Origin: Dermacoccus abyssi
Lineage (GTDB): Bacteria; Actinomycetota; Actinomycetes; Actinomycetales; Dermatophilaceae
NCBI RefSeq assembly: GCF_003515945.1
Contig: NZ_QWLM01000022.1
Coordinates: 1-44,209, forward strand
DNA: 44,209 nucleotides
Direction of reading: 5' to 3'
The notes under the pieces were generated by a model that searched no databases, had not been told where the DNA came from, and worked only from the letters and a program-made list of their open reading frames with translations. Of the stretch, positions 34,593-42,854 are shown one piece after another. Numbering within the stretch: the first letter of the stretch is position 1; each line of letters begins with the position of its first letter. Made by a program: the position numbers and the translations under genes.

Positions 34593-35030
34593 ATGGACGC
34601 ACGGGCGGTGTTGGTGGTCGCGCTCTTCGGCGTGCTCGCCGTCGTGGCGGGCGGGTTCGTCACGCAGCTGGTCTTCCGCTTCGTCGACGACCGGCGCGTT
34701 CACGAGCAGCTACCGGCGGCTTCCGAGCCGAACGCCGAGACACCGGAACCTGTGTCGGGCAAGGCGACGGGTGGCGTCGAGCAGGCCGGGAGCATCCTGC
34801 GGGGCGGCGCATGGATCGGGGCGCTCGAACGGTTGGCGATCTTCGCGGGTCTCGTCGCGAACTGGCCGGAGGCCATCGCCATCGTCCTGGCCGTGAAGGG
34901 TCTCGGGCGCTACCCGGAGCTGCGCAGCGGTGAGAAGTCGGCGGTGGCGGAACGCTTCATCATCGGCACGTTCGTCAGCGTGCTCTGGGCGTGCGGATGC
35001 GCCGGGTTGGCCGTGTGGTTGCGCGGCTGA
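34593..35030 (+). CDS. Membrane protein resembling the C-terminal half of DUF3307
   Basis: A 145-aa membrane protein. An N-terminal helix (VLVVALFGVLAVVAGGFVTQLVF) is followed by a polar Pro/Glu linker, then WIGALERLAIFAGLVANWPEAIAIVLAVKGLGRYPEL and ERFIIGTFVSVLWACGCAGLAVWL. The G..IG.LERL, A.KG..R and RFIIGT.S elements match the conserved C-terminal helices of DUF3307 proteins paired with SatD. The N-terminal half of that family is missing, or this is a short variant. ATG 34593 is fixed by the -10 at 34580-34585. The full RecA-NDp/PafBC motif upstream predicts induction by DNA damage, unexpected for a membrane protein. Confidence 0.75.
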   Translation: MDARAVLVVALFGVLAVVAGGFVTQLVFRFVDDRRVHEQLPAASEPNAETPEPVSGKATGGVEQAGSILRGGAWIGALERLAIFAGLVANWPEAIAIVLAVKGLGRYPELRSGEKSAVAERFIIGTFVSVLWACGCAGLAVWLRG

Positions 35031-35167
35031 CGGATTCGCCACGCCTGTTTCGTTACCGAATTGCTCCGGCGGCAACTCTTCCTCGAATCGTGTGACGCCG
35101 TTACGTTGAAGTGATTCGGCTGCCCGCCGGACACCGTGCGGTCCGCCGCAAGGAAGAACGAGATCTC

Positions 35168-35698
35168 ATGGCGAACCTCCGCTCACTTCGCGTTACTGCA
35201 ACGGTGACGACCGCGCTCGTGGCTGCGTTGCTTTCGGGCTGCTCGATGGACGAGTGGGCGCGCGATCAGGACCACCCGGAGTACACGACGCCCAAGGCGG
35301 TCGTGCTCGGCGACGACGCTCAGGCGAAGCCTGCGGCCGGGGCGTCGGGGCTGCGGGAGAACGTGTTGGGCCACCCGCAGAGCTTCCTCACGATCGAGAA
35401 GGGCTCGGCGTCCGGGGTGAAGAGCCTCGATTTCCCCCACGTGACGGGCGGACCCATGGAAGTTGTGGTCGCCTGCACGGGCGGTGGGCTGGAGGCGACG
35501 GCGTCGTACACGGAGGCGATCGAGGGCGCCACGATCGAGCAGACGTTCTCGCACCCGTACGAGTGCGACGGTGACCCCGGAACTCTGGACACCGTCACGA
35601 CGGCGGCGCCCGGGTTGAAGGTGACGTTGACGGCGCGGAAGGGCACGACGGTGCAGTTCGCCGTCGGTGTGCGCAAGGCAGGCACGCCGCCAGCATGA
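35168..35698 (+). CDS. Small secreted lipoprotein, unknown
   Basis: A 176-aa predicted lipoprotein: MANLRSLRV, hydrophobic core TVTTALVAALL, lipobox LLSGC with the lipidated Cys near residue 24, then an acidic linker and a beta-rich domain containing VVACTGGGLEATA and a second Cys in YECDGDPG, which could form a disulfide. No enzymatic motif. A partial AAGGAAG precedes ATG 35168; an upstream in-frame start at 35111 would add residues before the signal peptide and is less likely. A short inverted repeat (CGCCCG/CGGGCG, 35714-35732) follows the stop. Confidence 0.78.
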   Translation: MANLRSLRVTATVTTALVAALLSGCSMDEWARDQDHPEYTTPKAVVLGDDAQAKPAAGASGLRENVLGHPQSFLTIEKGSASGVKSLDFPHVTGGPMEVVVACTGGGLEATASYTEAIEGATIEQTFSHPYECDGDPGTLDTVTTAAPGLKVTLTARKGTTVQFAVGVRKAGTPPA

Positions 35699-35812
35699 CG
35701 CGTGCGCTGTCCTCGCCCGATGAATACGGGCGGGCCCGTCAGGCGGGAACGTTCTGCGGATTCGGCTGCGGCATGCCGCGGCCAGCAGCGCACAACGTAG
35801 CCAGTAGGGCGG

Positions 35813-36391
35813 TCAGTCCTTCTTCGCGGCGGCCTTCTTTGCAGCCTTGATCTCGCGCTTGGTCTCGCGGACCTTGAGCAGCGAGTCGGGGTCGACGACG
35901 TCGGCGACGGAGCGGAAGGAACCCTCTTCGGCGTAGGGGCCGATGGCCTCGCGCCAGCCGTCGGGCTGGACGCCCAGCTGCTTGCCGAGGAGGGACGCGA
36001 AGATGCGTGCTTTCTGGTCGCCGTAGCCGGGCAGGTTCTTGAGGCGCCCCAGCAGTTCGTTCGGGTCGTCGGTGGCCCAGATCTTCGTCGTGTCGCCGTC
36101 GTACTCGTCGCGGATGGCGGCGGCGAGCTTCTGCACACGCTCGGCCATCGATTTGCCGTAGCGGTGGATGGCCGGGGGAGTCGTGCACTGGGCGATGAAC
36201 TCGTCGGGGTCGATCGCGGCGATCTCGGTGGGATCAAGCGTGCCGAAGCGGTCGTAGATCTTGCCGGGGCCGGCGAAGGCGACCTCCATGGCAATCTGCT
36301 GGTCCAGGAGCATGCCGACGAGCAGCCCGAACGGGTGCTCGGAGATGATCTCGTCGGCGTGGTCGTCCTGTGCGATGTGAAGCTCGGCCAT
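35813..36391 (-). CDS. HhH-GPD-type base-excision DNA repair protein
   Basis: A 192-aa compact member of the Nth/MutY/AlkA glycosylase superfamily. GLLVGMLLDQQIAMEVAF (~22-40) is the helical core. The helix-hairpin-helix is LKNLPGYGDQKARIFASLLG (~117-136), and Asp144 in VQPDGW is the candidate catalytic residue. The last 16 residues are Lys/Ala-rich, probably for DNA contact. Shorter than AlkA or MutY and with no Fe-S cysteines. Likely removes damaged bases; lesion unknown. AGCCTA on the plus strand (36398-36403; TAGGCT on the coding strand) ends 6 nt before the ATG, so it is leaderless. Confidence 0.85.
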   Translation of the reverse strand: MAELHIAQDDHADEIISEHPFGLLVGMLLDQQIAMEVAFAGPGKIYDRFGTLDPTEIAAIDPDEFIAQCTTPPAIHRYGKSMAERVQKLAAAIRDEYDGDTTKIWATDDPNELLGRLKNLPGYGDQKARIFASLLGKQLGVQPDGWREAIGPYAEEGSFRSVADVVDPDSLLKVRETKREIKAAKKAAAKKD

Positions 36392-36460
36392 GGCGTCAGC
36401 CTAGCCGCGGTGGCGTGAAACACTCATCCCGTCAGCGTGACGAGGGGGAGGGCAACGACC

Positions 36461-37705
36461 ATGTCAGCGAGCGGTTCCGACGCGCGTCCCGATCAGGGCG
36501 CGCCCCGTCTCACCATCGCCCTCGACCCGCGGTCGGTGTGGCGGGCCACGTGGGTGGTGCTCGGTACCTTGGGCGTCGTTGCGGCGCTGGGGTTCATCTC
36601 GAACTCCGCCGGCTCGGCCATCTTCACCATCCTCATGGCGTTCTTCCTCGCCGTCGCGATGGAGCCGGCCGTCCGTCGGCTGGCCAAGCACATGCCGCGT
36701 GCTTTGGCGACGGGCGTCGTGGTCCTGACGCTCGGCCTGGCGATCGCCGGCTTCTTCGCCGCGTTCGGCAGTCTGCTCGTGTCCGAGATCCAGGCGCTCG
36801 TCACGGCGGCGCCGGGCGTCGTCACCGACCTCGTGCGTTACGCGAACGAGCAGTTCGACACCGATTACGACATCAACACGATGCTGTCGAAGGTCTCCCT
36901 GACGCCGGAGCGGGTCGCGTCCTACGGGTCGCAGCTGGCGGGCGGCGTGCTCGGGCTCGTGACGAGCATCGTCTCGACGGCGTTCAACACCTTCGTTCTC
37001 GTGTTCTTCACCTGCTACATCTCGGCGGGCATGCCGCGCCTGCGCACGTGGATCGCGGGCCTGTTCCGCCCGTCACAGCAGCGCGTGGTGCTGACGGTGT
37101 GGGAAGTCTTCGTCACGAAGGTCGGCGGCTACGTCGCGGCGCGGTGCATTCTCGCGACGATCTCGGCGACGGTGCACGGCACGTTCATGATGATCATCGG
37201 GATGCCGTACTGGCTGGCGCTCGGGCTGTGGACCGGCCTCATTGCGCAGTTCATCCCCAACATCGGCACGTACATCTCGATCGTGCTGCCCGTGCTCGTC
37301 GGTCTCACGAGCGACAAGCCGGTCAACGGCCTGGTCATCCTCGTCTTCGCGATCATCTACCAGCAGATCGAGAACATCACGATCGAGCCCAACATCAGCG
37401 CGAAGGCTGTCGACGTGCACCCGGCGGTGTCGTTCGCGTCGGCGCTGCTCGGTGCGCAGATGTTCGGCCTCGCCGGCGGCATTCTCGGTGTGCCCATGGC
37501 TGCGACGGCAATGGCGCTGCTCGACCTCTACAAGCGTCGCTACGAGATCAGCGACGAGACGCGCCGGGCTGCGGAGCGTGACGCTCGCCGCGAGGTGGAG
37601 GGCGAGGGGGACGACGAGCGTCCGCCCGGACGGGATGAGGAGCCTCCCGAAACGTCAGCCGCAGATGACGCGGTCGCCCCTTATGGGGCGACCAAGGCAG
37701 ACTGA
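36461..37705 (+). CDS. AI-2E family (PerM/TqsA-type) membrane transporter
   Basis: A 414-aa integral membrane protein. N-terminal RSVWRATWVVLGTLGVVAA and LMAFFLAVAMEPAVRRL begin the family pattern, a ~70-residue amphipathic region (VTAAPGVVTDLVRYANEQF) follows, then the conserved LWTGLIAQFIPNIGTYIS and GLAGGILGVPMAATAMALL. The C-terminal ~50 residues are charged and disordered. The family name comes from autoinducer-2 export, but members also act as Na+/H+ antiporters, so substrate is open. ATG 36461 has GGGGAGGG about 8-15 nt upstream. A 9-bp perfect hairpin (37672-37680 / 37685-37693) sits in the last codons and may help termination. Confidence 0.88.
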   Translation: MSASGSDARPDQGAPRLTIALDPRSVWRATWVVLGTLGVVAALGFISNSAGSAIFTILMAFFLAVAMEPAVRRLAKHMPRALATGVVVLTLGLAIAGFFAAFGSLLVSEIQALVTAAPGVVTDLVRYANEQFDTDYDINTMLSKVSLTPERVASYGSQLAGGVLGLVTSIVSTAFNTFVLVFFTCYISAGMPRLRTWIAGLFRPSQQRVVLTVWEVFVTKVGGYVAARCILATISATVHGTFMMIIGMPYWLALGLWTGLIAQFIPNIGTYISIVLPVLVGLTSDKPVNGLVILVFAIIYQQIENITIEPNISAKAVDVHPAVSFASALLGAQMFGLAGGILGVPMAATAMALLDLYKRRYEISDETRRAAERDARREVEGEGDDERPPGRDEEPPETSAADDAVAPYGATKAD

Positions 37706-37812
37706 CGCGGGCTGGAAGGCAGCGTCGCAAGCCTCTTCGTGACTCTCACGTCCAGACTCGGGTCTGGCGGGCGCAAGGATGCGGGATAGCCCTCGCGTTA
37801 CCGGCCGAACCG

Positions 37813-38682
37813 TCACGCGTGGTCGAGCGAGCCCTCGTAGTACTGCGACTGCTTGGGGTTCTTGATGCACGAATCGCGCAGCTCCGGGCCCTTGTGCGTG
37901 GTGACGAGCAGCGTCGTGCCGTCGGGCAGCTCGACGCTCTCGCCGCCGTCGGTCTTCGTCGCGGCTCCGAGGGCGACGGGCGGCGTCAGCGGAAGCTCGG
38001 GGTGCTGCTCGCGCCACCAGGTCTCGGCGACGCGCTGGGCGGGGGAGAGGTCCACCCGTCCGCGGTGCTTGCCGCGTGAGAAGAGTTCCGCGGGAACCGC
38101 GTCCGTCGTCGCAACGTGCGCCAGGGCGGCAGCGTCGTCACCCGTGAGGCGGCCGAAGGTCTGCCCACTCGGCAGGTGGATCGCCGTCGGCGCGAAGCGG
38201 TGACCGCCGATGTGCGACACCTCCCACGTGCGGGTCGGCTCAACCGCGTAGGCCGACTGGGCGACCGGTCGGCCGCGAACCGCGCAGCACGTGTCACGAA
38301 CACCGTTGGTGCAGACGAGGAGCGCGGGTTCGTCGGAACGCTCGAAGCTGAACTTGGCCCACCACGACTCGTCGACAACATCACCCGAAAGGAACGTGGA
38401 AACCCCTGGGGCATTCAGTTTTCCGGTGACAAGCCACGGCTCATTGTCGAAACCACCGCTCACGAAGACGCGCTGCAGTGCCGGCGTCTCGGCATGACGA
38501 CCGGGGGAGCGCACCACGTACAGAGTGGCGCCCTCAGGTGCCTTGAGTCCGGCGTCGGCAACGGCGTCTCGCCCCCACGAACCGCCCACTTCCACGACGA
38601 CGATGACCCGGGCGTCTTTCGCGCTGCCCCAGGCGGGTAAGGCGGAGTCGTCCCAGTCGGCAGAGCACAGCGAGGGAGTCAC
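37813..38682 (-). CDS. Sucrase/ferredoxin-like (Suc_Fer) family protein
   Basis: A 289-aa thioredoxin-fold ferredoxin-like protein. VCTNGVRDTCCAVRG (Cys124, Cys132, Cys133) and EVSHIGGHRFAPT (His157, His161) are the family's Fe-S-related C and HxxxH signatures. An N-terminal VVVEVGGSWGRDA domain precedes them. No cellular role is established in actinobacteria; electron transfer is inferred. GTG start, with TAGGCT on the coding strand (38689-38694) ending 6 nt before it, hence leaderless. Converges with the AI-2E gene; a 6-bp hairpin (CCAGAC/GTCTGG, 37752-37767) lies between. Confidence 0.88.
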   Translation of the reverse strand: MTPSLCSADWDDSALPAWGSAKDARVIVVVEVGGSWGRDAVADAGLKAPEGATLYVVRSPGRHAETPALQRVFVSGGFDNEPWLVTGKLNAPGVSTFLSGDVVDESWWAKFSFERSDEPALLVCTNGVRDTCCAVRGRPVAQSAYAVEPTRTWEVSHIGGHRFAPTAIHLPSGQTFGRLTGDDAAALAHVATTDAVPAELFSRGKHRGRVDLSPAQRVAETWWREQHPELPLTPPVALGAATKTDGGESVELPDGTTLLVTTHKGPELRDSCIKNPKQSQYYEGSLDHA

Positions 38683-38744
38683 GCCTTCAGCCTAGTCGGG
38701 AAGCGCATAGGCCCTTACGCGTGGTGTGGCAGGAGGACAGACAG

Positions 38745-38767
38745 CCTTCTCATGACGAGTGAGAAGG
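38745..38767. repeat. Perfect 8-bp inverted repeat upstream of the Suc_Fer gene
   Basis: CCTTCTCA-TGACGAG-TGAGAAGG, arms 38745-38752 and 38760-38767. It lies about 50 bp upstream of the -10 of the leaderless Suc_Fer gene, a position suited to a regulator site. No U-tract supports a terminator role. Confidence 0.45.
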
Positions 38768-38831
38768 TGGCACCGACCTGCGTAGGGGACGCGCACCCCC
38801 GTCCGGCACCACGAATCAGGATGTGACCGCT

Positions 38832-38888
38832 GGCCCGCCCTGTGAGCCGCGCCGGTCACAGACCGGGCCAACACTCACAGAGCGGGCC
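38832..38888 (-). terminator. Nested inverted repeats downstream of parC
   Basis: The outer arms 38832-38846 and 38874-38888 pair at 14 of 15 positions (GGCCCGC..TGTGAG / CTCACAG..GCGGGCC). Inside is a perfect CCGGTC-ACA-GACCGG hairpin (38852-38866). The structure starts 7 bases past the parC stop, so a terminator or 3'-end stabiliser is likely, although no T-run follows. Confidence 0.65.
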
Positions 38889-38895
38889 GAACGGG

Positions 38896-41451
38896 TCAGG
38901 CGTCGTCGCCGTCGAACAGGCTCAACGTGCGTTCGGCGCTCTCCTCGGCTGCGCTGACGGGCGTCTGCTCCGCAACCTCGCTCGCCGACGCGTCGGCCGG
39001 AACGTCCGTGTAGGGCGCCGTCGTGCCGATAGCCGCGATCTGCCCGGGAGCGGTGTCACCGGAGCCGTCACGCTTGCCGTCGGCCGGGGGCAGGGTGATC
39101 GCCTTGCCCGTCGCGTCGGCGGCGCGCGCCGGCGCGGAGCCGACCCACGCGAAGGTCAGGTGGTTCTCGCCGCGCAGGAAGCGGTGCGCGCGCACGCCGG
39201 CCGTCGCGCGGCCCTTGGCCGGGAACTCGGCGAACGGTGCGACCTTGAGCGAGGTGATCTCGCCATCCGGCGAGCTCGGGTGGCCGGCGCCGGTGACGAC
39301 GACGCCGTCGCGCGAGACGCTGCCGAAGTGGATGACGTGGGCGCCCTTGCCGAGCTTGATGCCTGCGACGCCGCCGCCGGTGCGGCCTTGCGGGCGCACG
39401 CCGTCAGCGTTGAAGTGCAGCAGCTGCGCTTCGTTGGTGACGAAGACGAGTTCCTCGGTGCCGGTCTGCAGTTCGACAGCGCCGACGACGACGTCGTCAC
39501 CCTTGAGCGTGATCACTTCCATGATCGGTTTGTTCGCGTAGTCCGGGTTGACGCGCTTGACGACGCCGGCGGCCGTGCCGAGCGCGAGGCCGGGGGAGTC
39601 GGTGCGCAGCGACGTCACGGTGAGCACCTTCTCGCCGGGGGCGAGGTCGACGAATGCGGCGAGCGGTGCGCCGCCGTCGAGCACGGGTGCTTCGTGGGTG
39701 TCGACGAGGTGCGGTAGCTCGAGCGCGGAGACGCGGAAGAGGCGCCCGGTCGAGGTGACGACGCCGAACTCACCGCGGGCGCTCGTACGCGCGGCGGCGA
39801 CGATGGCGTCGTGCTTGCGGCGGTTGCCGTCGGTGCCGAGCGGGTCGGCGTTCGTCGTCCGCGCGACGAGGCCGGTGGAGGACAGGAGCACCCAGCACGG
39901 GTCGTCGGCGACCTCGAGCGGGGTGGCGCTCTTGGCGGTCTTCGTTTCGCCGGAGGCCTCGAGCAGCACGGTGCGGCGCGGCGTGCCGTGCTCCTTGGCG
40001 ATGGCGAGCAGTTCGTCGCAGACGACCTTGTGCAGGAGCTTGACGTCGGCGAGGATCGCGCGCAGCTTCTCGATCTCCTTGCGCAGCTCTTCGGCTTCCT
40101 TCTCCAGCTCGAGGCGGGAGAACTTCGTCAGGCGGCGCAGCTGCAGGTCGAGGATGTAGGTGGCCTGCGCCTCGGAGAGGTCGAACACCTTCATGAGGCG
40201 TTCGCGCGCGATGCCCGAGTCGTCGGACGAGCGGATGATCTGGATGACCTCGTCGATGTCGAGGATCGCGATGAGCAGACCGTCGACGAGGTGGAGGCGG
40301 TCTTCCTTCTTGCCGAGGCGGTAGGCGGTGCGGCGGCGCACGACGTCGACGCGGAAGTCGGTGTAGACGCGCAGGAGGTCCTTGAGGCCGAGGGTGCGCG
40401 GCTGGCCGTCGACGAGGGCGACGTTGTTGATGCCGAAGGATTCCTCCATCGGCGTGAGCTTGTAGAGCTGTTCGAGCACGGCGTCGGGGTTGAAGCCGTT
40501 CTTGAGTTCGATGACGAGGCGCAGGCCGTGGTGGCGGTCCGAGAGGTCCTTGACGTCCGAGATGCCCTGCAGTTTCTTGCTGCTCACGAGGTCGCGCATG
40601 CGGTCGATGACCTTTTCAGGGCCGACCATGTAGGGCAGTTCCGTGACGACGATGCCCTTCTTGCGGGGCGTGACGTTCTCGATGCTGCAGGTGGCGCGGG
40701 TGCGGAAGGAACCGCGGCCGGAGAGGTACGCGTCGCGCACGCCCCCGAGGCCGACGATGCGCCCGCCCATGGGCAGGTCGGGGCCGGGGACGAAGCGCAT
40801 GAGGTCGTCGAGGCTGCAGTCGGGGTTCTTGATGAGGTGGACGGCGGCCTGGACGACTTCGCCGAGGTTGTGCGGCGGCATGTTGGTGGCCATGCCGACG
40901 GCGATGCCGCTGGCGCCATTGACGAGCAGGTTGGGGAACGCGGCCGGCAGGACGGACGGCTGCTGCAGGGAGTCGTCGTAGTTGGGGACGAAGTCGACGG
41001 TGTTCTCGTCGAGGCTCTCGGTGAGCGTCAGCGCGGCCGGCGCGAGGCGGGCCTCGGTGTAACGGGAGGCGGCGGGGCCCTGGTCGAGGGAGCCGAAGTT
41101 GCCGTGGCCGTCGACGAGCGGCAGGCGCATCGTGAAGTCCTGCGCCATGCGCACGAGGGTGTCGTAGATGGCCGAGTCGCCGTGGGGGTGGTACTTACCC
41201 ATGACCTCGCCGACGACGCGGGAGGACTTGACGTGGTTCTTCGTCGGCATGAGGCCGAGCTCGTCCATGGAGAACAGGATGCGGCGCTGCACCGGCTTGA
41301 GGCCGTCGCGCGCGTCGGGCAGGGCACGCGAGTAGATGACGGAGTAGGAGTACTCGAGGAACGCCGAGCGCATCTCCTCTTCGACATCGATGTCGATGAT
41401 GTTCTCGACGAAGTCGTCGTCGAGAACCTCGGGCTTCTTCGAACGGGCCAC
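38896..41451 (-). CDS. parC: DNA topoisomerase IV subunit A (GyrA/ParC type)
   Basis: The breakage-reunion subunit partnering ParE. The 851-aa product has catalytic Arg130-Tyr131 ([10 protein letters not shown]) and the quinolone-determining region [11 protein letters not shown] with Ser93 and Asp97, the residues found in susceptible enzymes. A coiled-coil region ([20 protein letters not shown]) and the C-terminal beta-propeller follow, with [11 protein letters not shown] in place of a clear GyrA box, favouring decatenase ParC over gyrase. It ends with an acidic tail LSLFDGDDA. Oriented opposite to parE about 6.3 kb away. Confidence 0.92.
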   Translation of the reverse strand: MARSKKPEVLDDDFVENIIDIDVEEEMRSAFLEYSYSVIYSRALPDARDGLKPVQRRILFSMDELGLMPTKNHVKSSRVVGEVMGKYHPHGDSAIYDTLVRMAQDFTMRLPLVDGHGNFGSLDQGPAASRYTEARLAPAALTLTESLDENTVDFVPNYDDSLQQPSVLPAAFPNLLVNGASGIAVGMATNMPPHNLGEVVQAAVHLIKNPDCSLDDLMRFVPGPDLPMGGRIVGLGGVRDAYLSGRGSFRTRATCSIENVTPRKKGIVVTELPYMVGPEKVIDRMRDLVSSKKLQGISDVKDLSDRHHGLRLVIELKNGFNPDAVLEQLYKLTPMEESFGINNVALVDGQPRTLGLKDLLRVYTDFRVDVVRRRTAYRLGKKEDRLHLVDGLLIAILDIDEVIQIIRSSDDSGIARERLMKVFDLSEAQATYILDLQLRRLTKFSRLELEKEAEELRKEIEKLRAILADVKLLHKVVCDELLAIAKEHGTPRRTVLLEASGETKTAKSATPLEVADDPCWVLLSSTGLVARTTNADPLGTDGNRRKHDAIVAAARTSARGEFGVVTSTGRLFRVSALELPHLVDTHEAPVLDGGAPLAAFVDLAPGEKVLTVTSLRTDSPGLALGTAAGVVKRVNPDYANKPIMEVITLKGDDVVVGAVELQTGTEELVFVTNEAQLLHFNADGVRPQGRTGGGVAGIKLGKGAHVIHFGSVSRDGVVVTGAGHPSSPDGEITSLKVAPFAEFPAKGRATAGVRAHRFLRGENHLTFAWVGSAPARAADATGKAITLPPADGKRDGSGDTAPGQIAAIGTTAPYTDVPADASASEVAEQTPVSAAEESAERTLSLFDGDDA

Positions 41452-41574
41452 CGATCATCCTTCAGGTTGCGAACGCCCCGCAGGGCACAGTGCACCTGTC
41501 ATCCTCTCGCATGGGCTGACGAGGGGGTGACGCGACACGCGGCGTGACGGGTGTGAGCGCGGGCCGCCGCCACG

Positions 41575-41655
41575 TGTCTCAATGTCCTAATCATTAGGAC
41601 ATCAGGACACTGAGCGGTACTGTCTCAATGTCCGAATCATTAGGACAACGAGACA
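41575..41655. promoter_or_regulatory. Duplicated palindromic operator upstream of the Fic gene
   Basis: Two copies of a ~35-bp unit start at 41575 and 41621 (46 bp apart). Each contains a 19-bp palindrome: TGTCCTAATCATTAGGACA (41583-41601, perfect) and TGTCCGAATCATTAGGACA (41629-41647, one mismatch). In the second copy an outer pair TGTCTC/GAGACA (41621-41626 / 41650-41655) is nested around it; the outer pair is imperfect in the first. The second unit runs into the Fic ribosome site AAGGAGG, so bound protein would block transcription or initiation. Confidence 0.8.
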
Positions 41656-41668
41656 AGGAGGCTCAGCC

Positions 41669-42820
41669 ATGCTCTACGAGACACCCGAGCTCGACGTCGT
41701 CGACGTAGGCGTTCTTCACGAGATCGATGAGATCCGGCGTGAGATGGCTGACGTTCTTCGCGCACCCAAGCGGTGGTCCGGCGGTCTTCGCCGAACCACG
41801 CAAGCCCGTGCGATCCGCGGCTCCAACAGCATCGAGGGGTACGAGGTCAGCGAGCAGGATGCGGCAGCTGCGGTCGAAGGGGATGAGCCGCTGACCGCTG
41901 ACGAGCGCACCTGGAAAGAGATCGAGGGTTACCGTCGGGTGCTCACCTACGTGCTGCGGATGGCAACCCTGCCGGGCTTCACCTTGGATGCTCACACGCT
42001 TCGCACAATGCACTTCATGCTTCTCGAGCACGACTTCTCCAAGAGCCCGGGGGAGTACCGGCGAGGGGCTATCTATGTGCAGGACGAGTCGACCGGTCGC
42101 AACGTATACGAGGGTCCGGACTCCGACGACGTTCCGCAGCTGATCGACCAGTTGATGCAGGTCCTGGCGGCCTCCACCGATGAGCACAGCCTGGTTCGTG
42201 GGGCCATGGCCCACTTGAACTTCGTCATGGTGCACCCGTTCCGGGACGGCAACGGCCGGATGGCTCGCATCCTGCAGACATTGGTCTTGGCGACTGACGA
42301 CATTCTCGAGCCCGAGTTCTCCAGCATCGAGGAGTGGCTCGGTGCCAACACTCGCGATTACTACGACGTTCTTGCAGCAACAGGTCAGGGCGCGTGGAGT
42401 CCGGAGCGGGACGCGACGCTGTGGTTGAAGTTCTCCCTTCGCGCGCATCACCAGCAGGCCCAAACCCTGCGCCGACGGTTCAAGGACGCCGAGCGAATCT
42501 GGGCCATGCTGGACGAAATCGTTGTGGACTCGGGTGTCCCCGAGCGTTCGGTCGACGCCCTGTTCGATGCTGCCCTCGGCATGCGTATCCGCCGTAGTAC
42601 TTACATCAACAGGACGGGCGTCGAGGACCGGACAGCGACTCGTGACCTAGGCGTGCTCGTCAGTGCCGGGCTGCTTCGTGCCGAAGGGACGACGCGTGGT
42701 CGCTATTACCTGCCGGCGGACAAGCTGCGGGTCGCGATGAGCGAGGCGCGCGGCGATCGAAAGCTTGCCGACCCGTACCCCGACCTGCTTCAACAGATCC
42801 GTGTGGAGCTTCCTCGCTGA
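41669..42820 (+). CDS. Fic family protein with N-terminal inhibitory motif and C-terminal winged helix
   Basis: A 383-aa Fic enzyme, predicted to transfer AMP (or another NMP) to protein hydroxyls. The catalytic loop HPFRDGNGRMAR (189-200) is canonical. The autoinhibitory (S/T)xxxE(G/N) motif is SNSIEG at 52-57, making this a class II, self-restrained Fic. The flap lies near GEYRRGAIYVQ. The C-terminal ~90 residues form a winged helix (RRSTYINRTGVEDRTATRDLGVLVSAGLL, then RGRYYLP), so it can probably bind its own double operator. GGAGG lies 8-12 nt before the ATG. Codon use looks less GC-biased than upstream genes, and an IS3 end lies downstream: an accessory gene. Confidence 0.92.
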   Translation: MLYETPELDVVDVGVLHEIDEIRREMADVLRAPKRWSGGLRRTTQARAIRGSNSIEGYEVSEQDAAAAVEGDEPLTADERTWKEIEGYRRVLTYVLRMATLPGFTLDAHTLRTMHFMLLEHDFSKSPGEYRRGAIYVQDESTGRNVYEGPDSDDVPQLIDQLMQVLAASTDEHSLVRGAMAHLNFVMVHPFRDGNGRMARILQTLVLATDDILEPEFSSIEEWLGANTRDYYDVLAATGQGAWSPERDATLWLKFSLRAHHQQAQTLRRRFKDAERIWAMLDEIVVDSGVPERSVDALFDAALGMRIRRSTYINRTGVEDRTATRDLGVLVSAGLLRAEGTTRGRYYLPADKLRVAMSEARGDRKLADPYPDLLQQIRVELPR

Positions 42821-42854
42821 TTGACCGTCGTGTCGGCAAAGGAGAAGGAGTCCG

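Noticed and set aside
41575-41655. CRISPR-like or iteron-type repeat array
   Set aside because: Only two units, each internally palindromic and placed directly before a gene with a DNA-binding domain; an operator explains them better.
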